The notes under the pieces: model-generated
Told to the model about the DNA's origin: nothing
What the model saw: only the letters and a program-made list of their open reading frames with translations
Databases searched by the model: none
In this document: piece after piece, positions 53,047 through 62,000 of the stretch
Layout: every line of letters begins with the position of its first letter
Position numbering within the stretch: the stretch's first letter is position 1
Source of the DNA: Parapedobacter sp035556095
GTDB taxonomy: Bacteria > Bacteroidota > Bacteroidia > Sphingobacteriales > Sphingobacteriaceae
DNA: 64,000 nucleotides
Reading direction: 5' to 3'
NCBI RefSeq assembly: GCF_035556095.1
Contig: NZ_DATMFT010000021.1
Coordinates: 186,001-250,000 of the forward strand
Program-made: the position numbers and the translations under genes

Positions 53047-54351
53047 ATGAGTGAGCGGGAAGAGCATAATGAATTAATCCACCAACTAGCGGAACGGCTC
53101 CGTAGCCACACCGTGCCCTATAAGGAGGGTGCGTGGGAGCGGTTTAGGGCGGCTCACGGTAGGCCCCGACGGAAGCTATGGCCTTATTGGAGTGCTGCTG
53201 CGGTGTTGCTTGCAACCCTTGGATCGTACTGGATTATTCGTCATTCAAACGAAACGCTGATGCCGCCTCAAATTGTACAGCAAGACGCGGAGCCCAGTTC
53301 GGTAGTGCCCTCTGAGCACGAAAGCGATATATACGAAAGCGATATATTAGACGGTACCGATACCGAAGTGGTAGCGGATCAGCTGGTGTTGCCGGCGAAC
53401 AATCGGGGAAGGGAGCGCCAGCAGCGTCCGGATATGGAAGAGCGGTTTCTAGCTGAAACCGTAGTTGAGGTACGCGAAGAAGCGGCTGTGGAAGACATGG
53501 ATAGCGCTCGCGGCATAACGGAACAGACAGCTCCGCCAGCGGCGGCTGCAGTGGATACCTCGTCAACGCTTAACGTCGAACCACATCGGTTGGCTGTGAT
53601 GGTTGAACCGGAAGGATTGGAGCAGTTGGTTGACAACACCGGATCGGTTACCGATGCCAGAACGTCTCCAAAACCAAGTAGTGCTATGGGCAAATGGGAT
53701 TTGGGATTAGTGGTCTCGCCTTCGCTTACGAGCGAGGCAATTAATATGGGGGGCGGCGTTGCGGTTGCTTACCGGATTTCTGATAGATTCGCTATCGGTT
53801 CGGGGATTTCCGTGGCCCAATTGGGCGTAGGCGAAAATCCAAATCATCAACCCCAGTACGATGCCCTCCCCAACAGCCCTTCAGCAAGCGACTACTTTAA
53901 CGGGCGCGCCGAGTCGGCGCTCAATTACCGACGGGAAGTTTCACTGACGAGCAGTGTGGTTACGTTGGACGTTCCCTTGGATTTGCGTTTTGATGTGGCA
54001 AAAGGCTTCTATACGTCGGTAGGGGTGTCGTACGTAGCTATTCTGAACGAGCAACGGACAAGCCATGTGGTTGACCAGATTAACAAGAATACGTTTGCTA
54101 GTGGCAATTCATCAATTACAGAGCGCCTCACTTCAACCGAGTTTGTTTATTCATCAGAGAAAATTCCTGCTAAACCCTTGCGGGGAAATGGATATGCTGG
54201 TTTCATGAATTTTTCCCTTGGCAAGAGATTACCGATATCCGGTAAACTCTTCTTATCTGTGGAACCTTATTTCAAACTTCCTATCGGTCGGCTTTCTAAA
54301 GAAGAAATGGACTTCACAAACGGGGGCATACGTATCGTCACCGGGTTTTGA
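53047..54351 (+). CDS. Putative dual-membrane-spanning anti-sigma factor (inner-membrane helix plus outer-membrane beta-barrel)
   Basis: 434 residues with unusual architecture. Residues 1-45 are cytoplasmic-like and charged with the motif VPYKEGAWERFRAAHG; one membrane helix (about 45-66, LWPYWSAAAVLLATLGSYWI) follows; then a ~160-residue acidic, low-complexity linker; then a beta-barrel (from about residue 215, KWDLGLVVSPSLTSEAINM, ending in GGIRIVTGF with a terminal Phe, the usual outer-membrane insertion signal). This matches the Dma anti-sigma proteins described in Bacteroides thetaiotaomicron, which couple the outer membrane to a cytoplasmic sigma factor. No cleavable signal peptide is seen. 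It lies 9 bp after the sigma gene. A 15-bp tandem duplication (53320-53349) lengthens the linker. Confidence 0.8.
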   Translation: MSEREEHNELIHQLAERLRSHTVPYKEGAWERFRAAHGRPRRKLWPYWSAAAVLLATLGSYWIIRHSNETLMPPQIVQQDAEPSSVVPSEHESDIYESDILDGTDTEVVADQLVLPANNRGRERQQRPDMEERFLAETVVEVREEAAVEDMDSARGITEQTAPPAAAAVDTSSTLNVEPHRLAVMVEPEGLEQLVDNTGSVTDARTSPKPSSAMGKWDLGLVVSPSLTSEAINMGGGVAVAYRISDRFAIGSGISVAQLGVGENPNHQPQYDALPNSPSASDYFNGRAESALNYRREVSLTSSVVTLDVPLDLRFDVAKGFYTSVGVSYVAILNEQRTSHVVDQINKNTFASGNSSITERLTSTEFVYSSEKIPAKPLRGNGYAGFMNFSLGKRLPISGKLFLSVEPYFKLPIGRLSKEEMDFTNGGIRIVTGF

Positions 54352-54436
54352 CCCGGCCGCTATATCTCAACGGTGTAAACGGCTTACACAAGAGTTGGAT
54401 AAATTCGATGGGTTGCTTTTTTATTTGGAGTGGTGC

Positions 54437-54467
54437 TTGCATATTAAAGTAACTTTATCTAAGTTTG
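54437..54467 (+). promoter_or_regulatory. Putative promoter of the histidine-kinase gene
   Basis: TTG (54437-54439), a 20-bp spacer, and TAAGTTTG (54460-54467) within TTTATCTAAGTTTG. It lies 175 bp before the ATG, so it would give a long leader; the 291-bp gap 54352-54642 shows nothing else recognisable. Confidence 0.5.
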
Positions 54468-54642
54468 ATTTATCTGTACCTCAGCGTCCGGCTTTGAGCA
54501 ATGACGTAGCTTGGTCGGATACCTAATGATCTACCTTGGTGTTTATTGGATTGACAATGCCGGCGTAAAAAGCAGGTCGGCGTATTTAGTATAGGCTCAT
54601 GCTCCTCGGTTGTGAAGAGGACAGGTACTGCAAATGTAAAAG

Positions 54643-56577
54643 ATGGCGAAACGCAACAGCTTGTTTTTTTTTCTTGGGGTCTTTTTGTTGGTTGTTCAAC
54701 ACGTTCCGATCGCCGCATTTCAGGGTACCGCTCCTGCGACCAAGGTAGACACGATCATTATCAATGACCTGTATAGGGATGCAATCTTATCTGTTGAGGA
54801 AAACCTGAAAAAATCGGATGACCTGATTAACAAGGCCTGGAAAATGTCTATTGATATCGGTTACGATCGAGGTATTGCCGACGGATACTACTATACAGGA
54901 GTTGTATACATGCGAAAAGGCGCAACGGATGTCGCCGGGCGCTATTTTGAAAAGGCGATTTCACTTTACACGCAGGGGCAATTCTCGGATAACCTGCCCG
55001 ATTGCCATCTCCTATTGGGACAGATTTACCTCAAGAGCGGCAGGTATTATACCGGTCTCCAAAATTTCCTAAGCGGCTTGCGTGTGGCGGCCGATAATGG
55101 TAGAGACATCGACCAGATCAAGTTGAATATCCAGCTTGCCAGCTATCACAACACCGTGTCTAAAGATTACGCGGAGGCAATAGCCGTCCTTAATGATGCA
55201 GCGGAACTGGCAAATAAAGCGGGTTATGACGAGGCGTTTGGTTCTATCCATCTGCAATATGGCATTAGTTTTTCGGAGCAACGTGATTATGAAAGGGCAT
55301 TGTATAACATCTCGTTGGCAAAACAGGAATTCGACCTAAAAACGACCGCTGAACAGCGGCTCCGCACACTATTGGTTGAAGGTGATGTATACGCCGCCAT
55401 GCGCGATGAGCGGCGTTTGGCAACTGTGCTTGAGGAGGCTGCTGTGCTTGTGGATACGGTCGGTGACGAGGGACTGGGAATAAGCTATCAACTTCTGTAT
55501 GCCACTGAACTCTATTTTTTGGAGGATTATGATGCGGCTCTAAGGATATGCGAGCAGTTATACGCGGCGCTGGACCGCGTAGATACACAGATGGAACGTC
55601 ATCACATCCAGTCCCTTCATGTGAAAGTAGTTTATGCTATGGGCAATGGTCCGCTGGCCGATAGCCTGTTTAATGCTTACGAATATGCGAAAGACAGCCT
55701 TTATACGGCACATTATATTGGGCAGGGCCGGGAGATGAGCGAAAATTACAAATTGGATAAGTTTGAACGTCAAATCAAGGAACAGGAGTTGCTTTTGTCT
55801 AATACGCGTTACCAGCGATACGGATTGATTGCTGGTATCGCCGTGTTACTGACCATTTTGGTCATCCTTTATTTCCACTTTCGGGAGAAAGATAAATTGG
55901 CACATCGGGTAGCCATAAAGAATACCGAAATATCTGTTCAGAACGAAGTGCTGAAGCAGGCTAACAAACAGAACGAACTGCTCTTACGCGAGATACACCA
56001 CCGCGTGAAGAATAACCTCCAAATTATCAATAGCCTCCTCAGTCTGCAGTCGCGGAAGACGTCAAACCCAGATGTCATCGCCATGATGCGCGAAAGTAGC
56101 AGCCGAATACATTCCATCGCACTGATCCATAATAAACTTTATGAACAACAAAGTATCAACCGATTGGATATACAGGACTATATTGAGCAGTTGGGCGCAC
56201 ATTTGCTGAGTATTTACAACGTCCGAAAAAAAGACGTGCGTTTTGAAGTAAAGGCCCATGATGTGTTGTTAGACATCGATACAGCCATACCGATTGGTTT
56301 GATATTGACGGAACTCATAACGAATTCGCTAAAGTATGCATTCGCTGGACGGGAGCATGGTCAAATCCACGTAAATGTGAAACGGGAAGGGGAACGGGAC
56401 TACGAGCTCGTTTTTAAAGATGACGGGATAGGTATCCCGGAGGCCAAGCGTCAAAACACATCCGAAACGCTGGGGTTCCGATTGATTCATTCACTCACCA
56501 GCCAGTTGGCGGGTATTATCCAATATACGTTTGACGAATTCTCCATGTATCGTATCCGCTTCAAGGGGCAAGCCTAA
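54643..56577 (+). CDS. TPR-containing sensor histidine kinase (HisKA_2 type)
   Basis: 644 residues. Signal peptide (FFFLGVFLLVVQHVPIAAF), a periplasmic region of about 360 residues with tetratricopeptide-like helical repeats (GYYYTGVVYMRKGATDVAGR, CHLLLGQIYLKSGRYYTGLQ), one membrane helix (about 386-408, YGLIAGIAVLLTILVILYF), a coiled coil, then the kinase. The phosphoacceptor is in LLREIHHRVKNNLQIINSLL (~452), the HWE/HisKA_2 hallmark; the ATP-binding N-box is ELITNSLKYAFAG (~557) and the G1 box DDGIGIPEAK. No response regulator is adjacent, so its partner lies elsewhere. It sits directly after the ECF/anti-sigma pair. Confidence 0.92.
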   Translation: MAKRNSLFFFLGVFLLVVQHVPIAAFQGTAPATKVDTIIINDLYRDAILSVEENLKKSDDLINKAWKMSIDIGYDRGIADGYYYTGVVYMRKGATDVAGRYFEKAISLYTQGQFSDNLPDCHLLLGQIYLKSGRYYTGLQNFLSGLRVAADNGRDIDQIKLNIQLASYHNTVSKDYAEAIAVLNDAAELANKAGYDEAFGSIHLQYGISFSEQRDYERALYNISLAKQEFDLKTTAEQRLRTLLVEGDVYAAMRDERRLATVLEEAAVLVDTVGDEGLGISYQLLYATELYFLEDYDAALRICEQLYAALDRVDTQMERHHIQSLHVKVVYAMGNGPLADSLFNAYEYAKDSLYTAHYIGQGREMSENYKLDKFERQIKEQELLLSNTRYQRYGLIAGIAVLLTILVILYFHFREKDKLAHRVAIKNTEISVQNEVLKQANKQNELLLREIHHRVKNNLQIINSLLSLQSRKTSNPDVIAMMRESSSRIHSIALIHNKLYEQQSINRLDIQDYIEQLGAHLLSIYNVRKKDVRFEVKAHDVLLDIDTAIPIGLILTELITNSLKYAFAGREHGQIHVNVKREGERDYELVFKDDGIGIPEAKRQNTSETLGFRLIHSLTSQLAGIIQYTFDEFSMYRIRFKGQA

Positions 56578-56658
56578 CCGCTGATCTGGTAATACCTGTA
56601 AATTCATGCTGATTTTGTTTCAGGTTAATATAAGATTCTTATTTTTAAGGAATTTTAA

Positions 56659-58107
56659 ATGTATTACCGTCAATTTTTTTCCATGAAGCGTAGAGATTTC
56701 TTCAAGAACACTGCTATTGCCGCCGCGGGCGCAACAGTGTTATCACCTTTTCAGGCCGTGGCGACACCTTTTCGCCAGGGTAGGGAAACCCGTTTGTCTG
56801 CCGCTGGCCGAGCCAAGAATATTATTTTTATGGTTAGTGATGGCATGAGTATAGGGACATTGAGTATGGCCAATATGCTTAGTGAGCGTCGCGATGGCAA
56901 GTTATGTGCTTGGATGTCATTGTATCACCAGGGGCTTGTGAATCGCGGGCTGATGGACACCGCCTCAGCAAACAGTTTGGTTACAGATTCGTCTGCGGCC
57001 AGTTCCTCGTGGGGCGGCGGCGTACGCGTGAACAACGGGGTACTGAACGTGGCTCCCGATGGAAGTAGGCCTGTTCCGATTCTTCAAAAATTTAAAGCTG
57101 CAGGGAAAGCGGTGGGTTGTGTGACCTCTGTGCCCATCACGCACGCCACGCCGGCAGGGTTTTGCGTGAACAGTGATAGCCGATCCGATCAACCTGGCAT
57201 CGCCGAACAATATCTTGGCCTTGGTTTTGACGTGATGATGGGTGGCGGGACGGAGTTTTTTAGTGCTGATAAGCGGAAAGACAAACAAGATTTATTTGCA
57301 AGGTTTGCAGCCACCGGTTATCAGGTTGCCAAAACCCGTGATGACATGTTGGCAATCGATGCGGCAGCTTCAGCCGCACCGGTTTTGGGTGTGTTTCATC
57401 AAGATGGACTACCTTATGCCTTGGACCGGGAAAACGATGTGGATCTGAAAAAAAACACGCCATCGCTTGCTGAAATGGTCGGTACGGCCATCCGTCGCCT
57501 AACCAAGAATCCAAAAGGCTTTGTGTTGCAAGTGGAGGGAGGCAAGGTGGATTGGGCAGCGCATGCAAATGACGTTGGCGGACTTCTTTATGACCAGTTG
57601 GCATTCGACGAGGCGTTGGCCACGGCCCTAGCTTTCGCCGAAGCGGACGGCAATACGTTGGTCATCGTAACCACGGACCATGGGAATGCCAATCCTGGAT
57701 TATTCGGCTCTACAAAAAACTTCGAACGGGTAATTGGTTTCAAACATACGAATGACTGGGTGTTGCAGGGGATCGATCGGGACTTTACGGCAAATCAGGT
57801 TCGCGAGCGGATTGAACATGCGCAAGGTTATGCCATCAATGCAAATGAAGCCATCCGGTTATTGTCCCATTACGTCACCGACCGGAATGAAGACGGGATG
57901 TACAACCCTTACAAGCTACCCTTTGCCGAATTGGCCGATATTCAGCGGAAATACACGGCTGTGGGGTGGGCCAGTACAGGCCATTCGGGCGACCATGTGG
58001 AGATTGCTGCATACGGGCCGGGGAGCGAATTGCTAAAGCCGTTCGTACGGAACACGGATATGCACTACCTCATGCTTGAGGCAGCGGCGGTGCGTCAGCA
58101 ACGGTAG
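56659..58107 (+). CDS. Tat-exported alkaline phosphatase
   Basis: 482 residues. An N-terminal twin-arginine signal, MKRRDFFKNTAIAAAGATVL, marks export of a folded enzyme. The alkaline-phosphatase core shows IIFMVSDGMS (metal Asp), VTDSSAASSS with the nucleophile Ser (~110), THATPAGF, VEGGKVDWAAHAND (Glu, Asp, His), TTDHGN and STGHSGDHV (His). It hydrolyses phosphomonoesters in the periplasm. ATG 56659 is preceded by AAGGA at a good 7-nt spacing; ATG 56683 gives the compact Tat signal and may be the real start. Its stop abuts the convergent HAD gene with no spacer. Confidence 0.93.
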   Translation: MYYRQFFSMKRRDFFKNTAIAAAGATVLSPFQAVATPFRQGRETRLSAAGRAKNIIFMVSDGMSIGTLSMANMLSERRDGKLCAWMSLYHQGLVNRGLMDTASANSLVTDSSAASSSWGGGVRVNNGVLNVAPDGSRPVPILQKFKAAGKAVGCVTSVPITHATPAGFCVNSDSRSDQPGIAEQYLGLGFDVMMGGGTEFFSADKRKDKQDLFARFAATGYQVAKTRDDMLAIDAAASAAPVLGVFHQDGLPYALDRENDVDLKKNTPSLAEMVGTAIRRLTKNPKGFVLQVEGGKVDWAAHANDVGGLLYDQLAFDEALATALAFAEADGNTLVIVTTDHGNANPGLFGSTKNFERVIGFKHTNDWVLQGIDRDFTANQVRERIEHAQGYAINANEAIRLLSHYVTDRNEDGMYNPYKLPFAELADIQRKYTAVGWASTGHSGDHVEIAAYGPGSELLKPFVRNTDMHYLMLEAAAVRQQR

Positions 58108-58734
58108 TTATACGATCTTATCGATCCGTACCCAATCCATGCCTGCGGCGATGGCGCCCTGGACTCCGGGGTCGCCGTCTTCAAAGACGAGGCAGTCGTG
58201 TGGAGCAACGCTGAGTTGCTGGGCTGCACTCAAAAACGGATCCGCATACGGCTTGCCCCTTTCGGTATCATCGCCACAGACGAGCACCTCGATGTCGTCG
58301 ATCAAGCCGATTACCGTAAGCGTGCGGGTCACGGTTTTGCGACTGCCACCCGAAACCACCCCAATGCGTACTTCGCCGATATGGTTTTTTAGATGGCGGA
58401 CAACGAACTCCACCGGAAGGGTTTGTTCGATGAAATCTTCGAAAAAGATGGTTGATTTCATCGCGGCAAAATCAACTGGGGGTACGTCTGTTTGGTATCG
58501 CTTGTTTATCTCTTGTGCAATCAACAGTGTGGGCCATCCAGCCAGCTCGTCGATGATAGCGGTATCGAGTGCGATGCCGAATTTCTCCGCTGCCTTTTTA
58601 TATGCCGCTTTGTGTGCGTGCATGTTGTCTGCAAGAGTGCCATCGCAATCGTATAGGAATGCCTTATAATCTTTTTTCCTGCCGATTTGGGTAAGTTTGT
58701 CGAGTTTTTCGTGTATGGGGATATCTGTTGTCAT
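58108..58734 (-). CDS. HAD-family phosphatase, beta-phosphoglucomutase-like
   Basis: 208 residues, HAD subfamily IA. Motif I is FLYDCDGTLADNMHAH (nucleophile Asp and DxD), the cap follows, motif II is GVVSGGSRKTV and motif III/IV is KPYADPFLSAAQQL ... CLVFEDGDPGVQGAIAAGM. This matches phosphatase/phosphomutase proteins of the YqaB/beta-PGM type acting on sugar phosphates. ATG at 58734 overlaps the stop of the proline dehydrogenase gene by 4 bp (ATGA), so it is the second gene of that operon. It converges with the alkaline phosphatase with zero bases between the stops. Confidence 0.9.
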   Translation of the reverse strand: MTTDIPIHEKLDKLTQIGRKKDYKAFLYDCDGTLADNMHAHKAAYKKAAEKFGIALDTAIIDELAGWPTLLIAQEINKRYQTDVPPVDFAAMKSTIFFEDFIEQTLPVEFVVRHLKNHIGEVRIGVVSGGSRKTVTRTLTVIGLIDDIEVLVCGDDTERGKPYADPFLSAAQQLSVAPHDCLVFEDGDPGVQGAIAAGMDWVRIDKIV

Positions 58735-59927
58735 CTTTTGGTTTTCCGTCGTTTTTTCTCTTGGGCGATAAGCGAAAGCTCGCGCCCCGTCTGGCCAGCT
58801 ACGGAGGTGTTTTCTTGTGCCCGTCTGAAGAGATAGGGCATTACCGCTTTCACTGGACCGTAGGGCATGTATTTTGCTACGCGATACCCTGCTGCCGCGA
58901 GGTTGAAACTCAGGTTATCGCTCATGCCCAACAGTTGGGCAAAATGAATGTGAGGGTGATCGTGCGGCAGTTGCCGTGAGTTCATTTCATCAACCAACAC
59001 TTTGCTGCTGGCCTCATTGTGAGTGCCCGCCATAAATCCAATCCGGTCGATATGGTCGAGGCAAAATTGGATGGCAAGATCATAGTCGCCGTCGGTCGCT
59101 CCCTTGTCGGGTTGGATGGGGGACGGGTATCCATTTTCCTGGGCACGCTCCCGTTCAATCTCCATGTAAGCGCCCCGAACCAGTTTGGCGCCGAGGAAAA
59201 AACCGGCTGTTTCTGCCAGGTGGTAATCGGCTTGTAGCGAAGCCAGCTTGTCGCGGCGATAAAGCTGGTACGTATTGTACACGATGGTTGCTTTTCGGTT
59301 AAACCGTTGCATCATTTCGCGGGCGAGGTCATCGATGACATCCTGTATCCATGAATGCTCGGCATCGATCAGTACCTTTACGTCATTCTCGTAACAGTTT
59401 TGGCAGATCCGTTCGAAGCGTCTCCGGATGCGCTCGTATTCCAACTGTTCGTTAACGCTAAGTGGCAGCTTGGCGTTGATTTTCTCAAACAGTTCAAAGC
59501 GCCCCAGTCCCGTCGGTTTAAATACCGAGAAAGATATGCGTGGGTCGGTGGTTGCATAAGCGACGGTCCGTAAGATTTCATTACAGGTTTCGTCGAACGC
59601 TTCTTCGGTATCTTCGCCCTCAACGGAATAATCTAGGATGGTACCTACCTGTTGGTCCGCCAATGTATCAATTGCTGGAATACATCCGTTGATGGTCTCG
59701 CCTCCACAGAAGTGGTTAAAAATAGTTGAGCGTATAAGTCCTTTAATTGGCAGGCCTATGTTCAAGGCAAAGTTGGTCATTGGCGGGCCGACCCGCGTCA
59801 GGAAATTACTGCTCAAGATTTTGAACAGCCAATAGGCTTTATTTAGGTCACTATCGCTCTTACCCCGAAACGCGACTTCAGTGTTTTCGAAAGAGAGCTC
59901 GCCCAATCGTTGCGTTTGTTGAGACAT
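58731..59927 (-). CDS. Proline dehydrogenase
   Basis: 398-residue stand-alone, FAD-dependent PRODH that oxidises proline to pyrroline-5-carboxylate. The TIM-barrel markers include SVFKPTGLGRFELFEKI, KVLIDAEHSWIQD, FFLGAKLVRGAYMEIERERA (conserved Arg-Gly-Ala-Tyr), MAGTHNEASS, HIHFAQLLGMSDNLS, and the C-terminal substrate-binding KYMPYGPVKAVMPYLFRRA. The partner P5C dehydrogenase is not in the window, as is usual in Bacteroidota, where the two are separate. Translationally coupled to the HAD gene. It diverges from the PurF-like gene (142-bp gap). Confidence 0.94.
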   Translation of the reverse strand: MSQQTQRLGELSFENTEVAFRGKSDSDLNKAYWLFKILSSNFLTRVGPPMTNFALNIGLPIKGLIRSTIFNHFCGGETINGCIPAIDTLADQQVGTILDYSVEGEDTEEAFDETCNEILRTVAYATTDPRISFSVFKPTGLGRFELFEKINAKLPLSVNEQLEYERIRRRFERICQNCYENDVKVLIDAEHSWIQDVIDDLAREMMQRFNRKATIVYNTYQLYRRDKLASLQADYHLAETAGFFLGAKLVRGAYMEIERERAQENGYPSPIQPDKGATDGDYDLAIQFCLDHIDRIGFMAGTHNEASSKVLVDEMNSRQLPHDHPHIHFAQLLGMSDNLSFNLAAAGYRVAKYMPYGPVKAVMPYLFRRAQENTSVAGQTGRELSLIAQEKKRRKTKR

Positions 59928-60018
59928 TCTGTGTGCAAATTACGGGGCGAAATTACGTATAGTTGTTGTGCTTTACAAACTTGTTTGATCAGGAAATAAC
60001 GGCCAGCCTCATAATTTA

Positions 60019-60052
60019 TTTGTGTACTAAATCATATTTTTATGTACCTTTG
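60019..60052 (+). promoter_or_regulatory. Promoter of the PurF-like gene
   Basis: TTTG (-33) at 60019-60022, a 22-bp spacer and TACCTTTG at 60045-60052, 17 bp before the ATG at 60070. Confidence 0.7.
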
Positions 60053-60069
60053 CCCATTCAACGCATACA

Positions 60070-61980
60070 ATGAGTGACGCTATTAAACACGAGTGTGGTA
60101 TCGCACTAATTCGCCTGCTAAAACCCCTTTCATATTATCAGGAAAAATACGGTACGGCCTTATATGGTATCAATAAGTTGTACCTTTTGATGGAAAAACA
60201 GCATAACCGCGGGCAAGACGGTGCGGGGATTGCTACGATTAAACTCGGGGTGAAGCCCGGTAGCCGATACATCAGCCGCTACCGTTCGATGGCATCCAAT
60301 GCGGTGGCTGATATTTTCGAATATGTGCAGCGCAAGTTTGCCTCTGTGCAACGGGCCTACCCAGATAGATATGCCGACAGCCAATGGTTGAAGGAGAACG
60401 TCAGTTTTACCGGCGAAGTGCTTATGGGGCACCTGCGATACGGTACGCACGGCAAGAATAGCATCGAGAGTTGTCATCCGTTTTTGCGGCAGAACAATTG
60501 GATGACGCGGAACCTCGTTTTGGCTGGTAATTTCAATATGACCAATGTCGACGAGTTACTCGAACAATTGTATGAGTTGGGTCAGCATCCAAAGGAAAAG
60601 GCAGACACCGTAACCGTACTCGAAAAAATTGGCCATTTCCTGGATTCGGAGAACCAAGAACAATTCGATAAATTCAAAAAACAAGGGTATAGTAATGTCG
60701 AGATCAGTAATCTCATCGCTGAACATCTCGACATTGCCCGGATTTTACGCAAATCTTCCAAGACTTGGGACGGGGGCTATACCATTGCTGGTATTGTGGG
60801 ACATGGCGACGCGTTCGTGATGCGTGATCCCGCAGGAATCAGGCCGGCCTACTATTATGTGAACGATGAAATACTGGTGGTTACGTCTGAGCGGCCCGCT
60901 ATACAGACGGCTTTCAACGTTAAATTTGGAGATATTAATGAAGTAAAGCCCGGCTATGCACTAATTGTAAAAAAGGACGGCTCCATCACTGAGGAGATGT
61001 TCCGCGAGCCGGTAGAAAAGAAATCCTGTTCGTTCGAGCGAATTTATTTCTCGCGGGGTAGTGATGCGGCAATCTATCAGGAACGAAAGCACCTGGGGCG
61101 GCTGTTATGTCCGCAGATCTTAACGGCGATTAATCATGATATTAAAAATACCGTTTTTTCCTACATCCCGAATACGGCCGAAGTGTCGTTTTATGGAATT
61201 GAAGAAGGTATAAACGAATACGTGCGGACGCTGCAGAAGGAGACGCTCCTCAATCGTGCTGATAAAATTTCGGATGAGGAGCTGGATGAAATGTTGAGCA
61301 TCTCCCCCCGGTTTGAAAAACTTAATATCAAAGATGCCAAACTCCGTACGTTTATCACACAGGATGCTGATCGACAAGACATGGTACAACATGTGTACGA
61401 CACAACCTACGGTATCGTACAAGATGGCGAGGATACAATTGTTGCGGTGGATGACTCCATTGTTCGAGGTACAACGCTGAAACAAAGTATTTTAACCATT
61501 CTTGATCGTTTAAATCCAAAGAAAATTATTATTGTTTCATCGGCACCCCAGATCCGGTACCCAGACTGCTACGGTATCGATATGTCCAGGATGGGCGAAT
61601 TTGTGGCTTTCGAAGCCGCCGTTTCATTATTGTATAAACATGGTCTTGGGCACGTTGTAGAGGAGGTTTACCAGCAATGTTTAGCTTCTTTAGACTTGCC
61701 TAAAGAGCAAGTCGAGAATTATGTTAAGGCCATTTATGCACCATTTACGGATGAAGAGATTTCTGTTGAGATAGCAAGTATCATCCGTGGCACACATATT
61801 AAAGCGCAGGTTGAGGTTATCTACCAAAAATTGGAAAACCTCCATATTGCGTGTCCAGAGCACAAAGGGGATTGGTATTTTTCTGGGGATTACCCTACAC
61901 CTGGTGGAAATCGGGTGGTCAATCGGGCTTACATGAATTGGGTGGAAGGGAAAAATGTACGGGCGTATTTCAGTGCATAG
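60070..61980 (+). CDS. PurF-like amidophosphoribosyltransferase-family protein
   Basis: 636 residues, larger than canonical PurF (about 470-510). The N-terminal class II glutaminase has the Ntn Cys in IKHECGIALIRL (C9), GRGQ-type segment NRGQDGAGIAT, GHLRYGTHG, and LAGNFNMTNVDEL. The phosphoribosyltransferase domain has the PRPP loop TIVAVDDSIVRGTT (~455-470). Extra segments between the two domains (about residues 215-245) and at the C-terminus account for the length. This enlarged form is widespread in Bacteroidota beside a regular PurF, so the enzyme may or may not perform the first step of purine synthesis. If it does, residues 1-8 must be removed to free C9. It converges with ribF (20 bp apart). 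Confidence 0.86.
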   Translation: MSDAIKHECGIALIRLLKPLSYYQEKYGTALYGINKLYLLMEKQHNRGQDGAGIATIKLGVKPGSRYISRYRSMASNAVADIFEYVQRKFASVQRAYPDRYADSQWLKENVSFTGEVLMGHLRYGTHGKNSIESCHPFLRQNNWMTRNLVLAGNFNMTNVDELLEQLYELGQHPKEKADTVTVLEKIGHFLDSENQEQFDKFKKQGYSNVEISNLIAEHLDIARILRKSSKTWDGGYTIAGIVGHGDAFVMRDPAGIRPAYYYVNDEILVVTSERPAIQTAFNVKFGDINEVKPGYALIVKKDGSITEEMFREPVEKKSCSFERIYFSRGSDAAIYQERKHLGRLLCPQILTAINHDIKNTVFSYIPNTAEVSFYGIEEGINEYVRTLQKETLLNRADKISDEELDEMLSISPRFEKLNIKDAKLRTFITQDADRQDMVQHVYDTTYGIVQDGEDTIVAVDDSIVRGTTLKQSILTILDRLNPKKIIIVSSAPQIRYPDCYGIDMSRMGEFVAFEAAVSLLYKHGLGHVVEEVYQQCLASLDLPKEQVENYVKAIYAPFTDEEISVEIASIIRGTHIKAQVEVIYQKLENLHIACPEHKGDWYFSGDYPTPGGNRVVNRAYMNWVEGKNVRAYFSA

Positions 61981-62000
61981 CGGTTGCTCCCGAATCCCTC

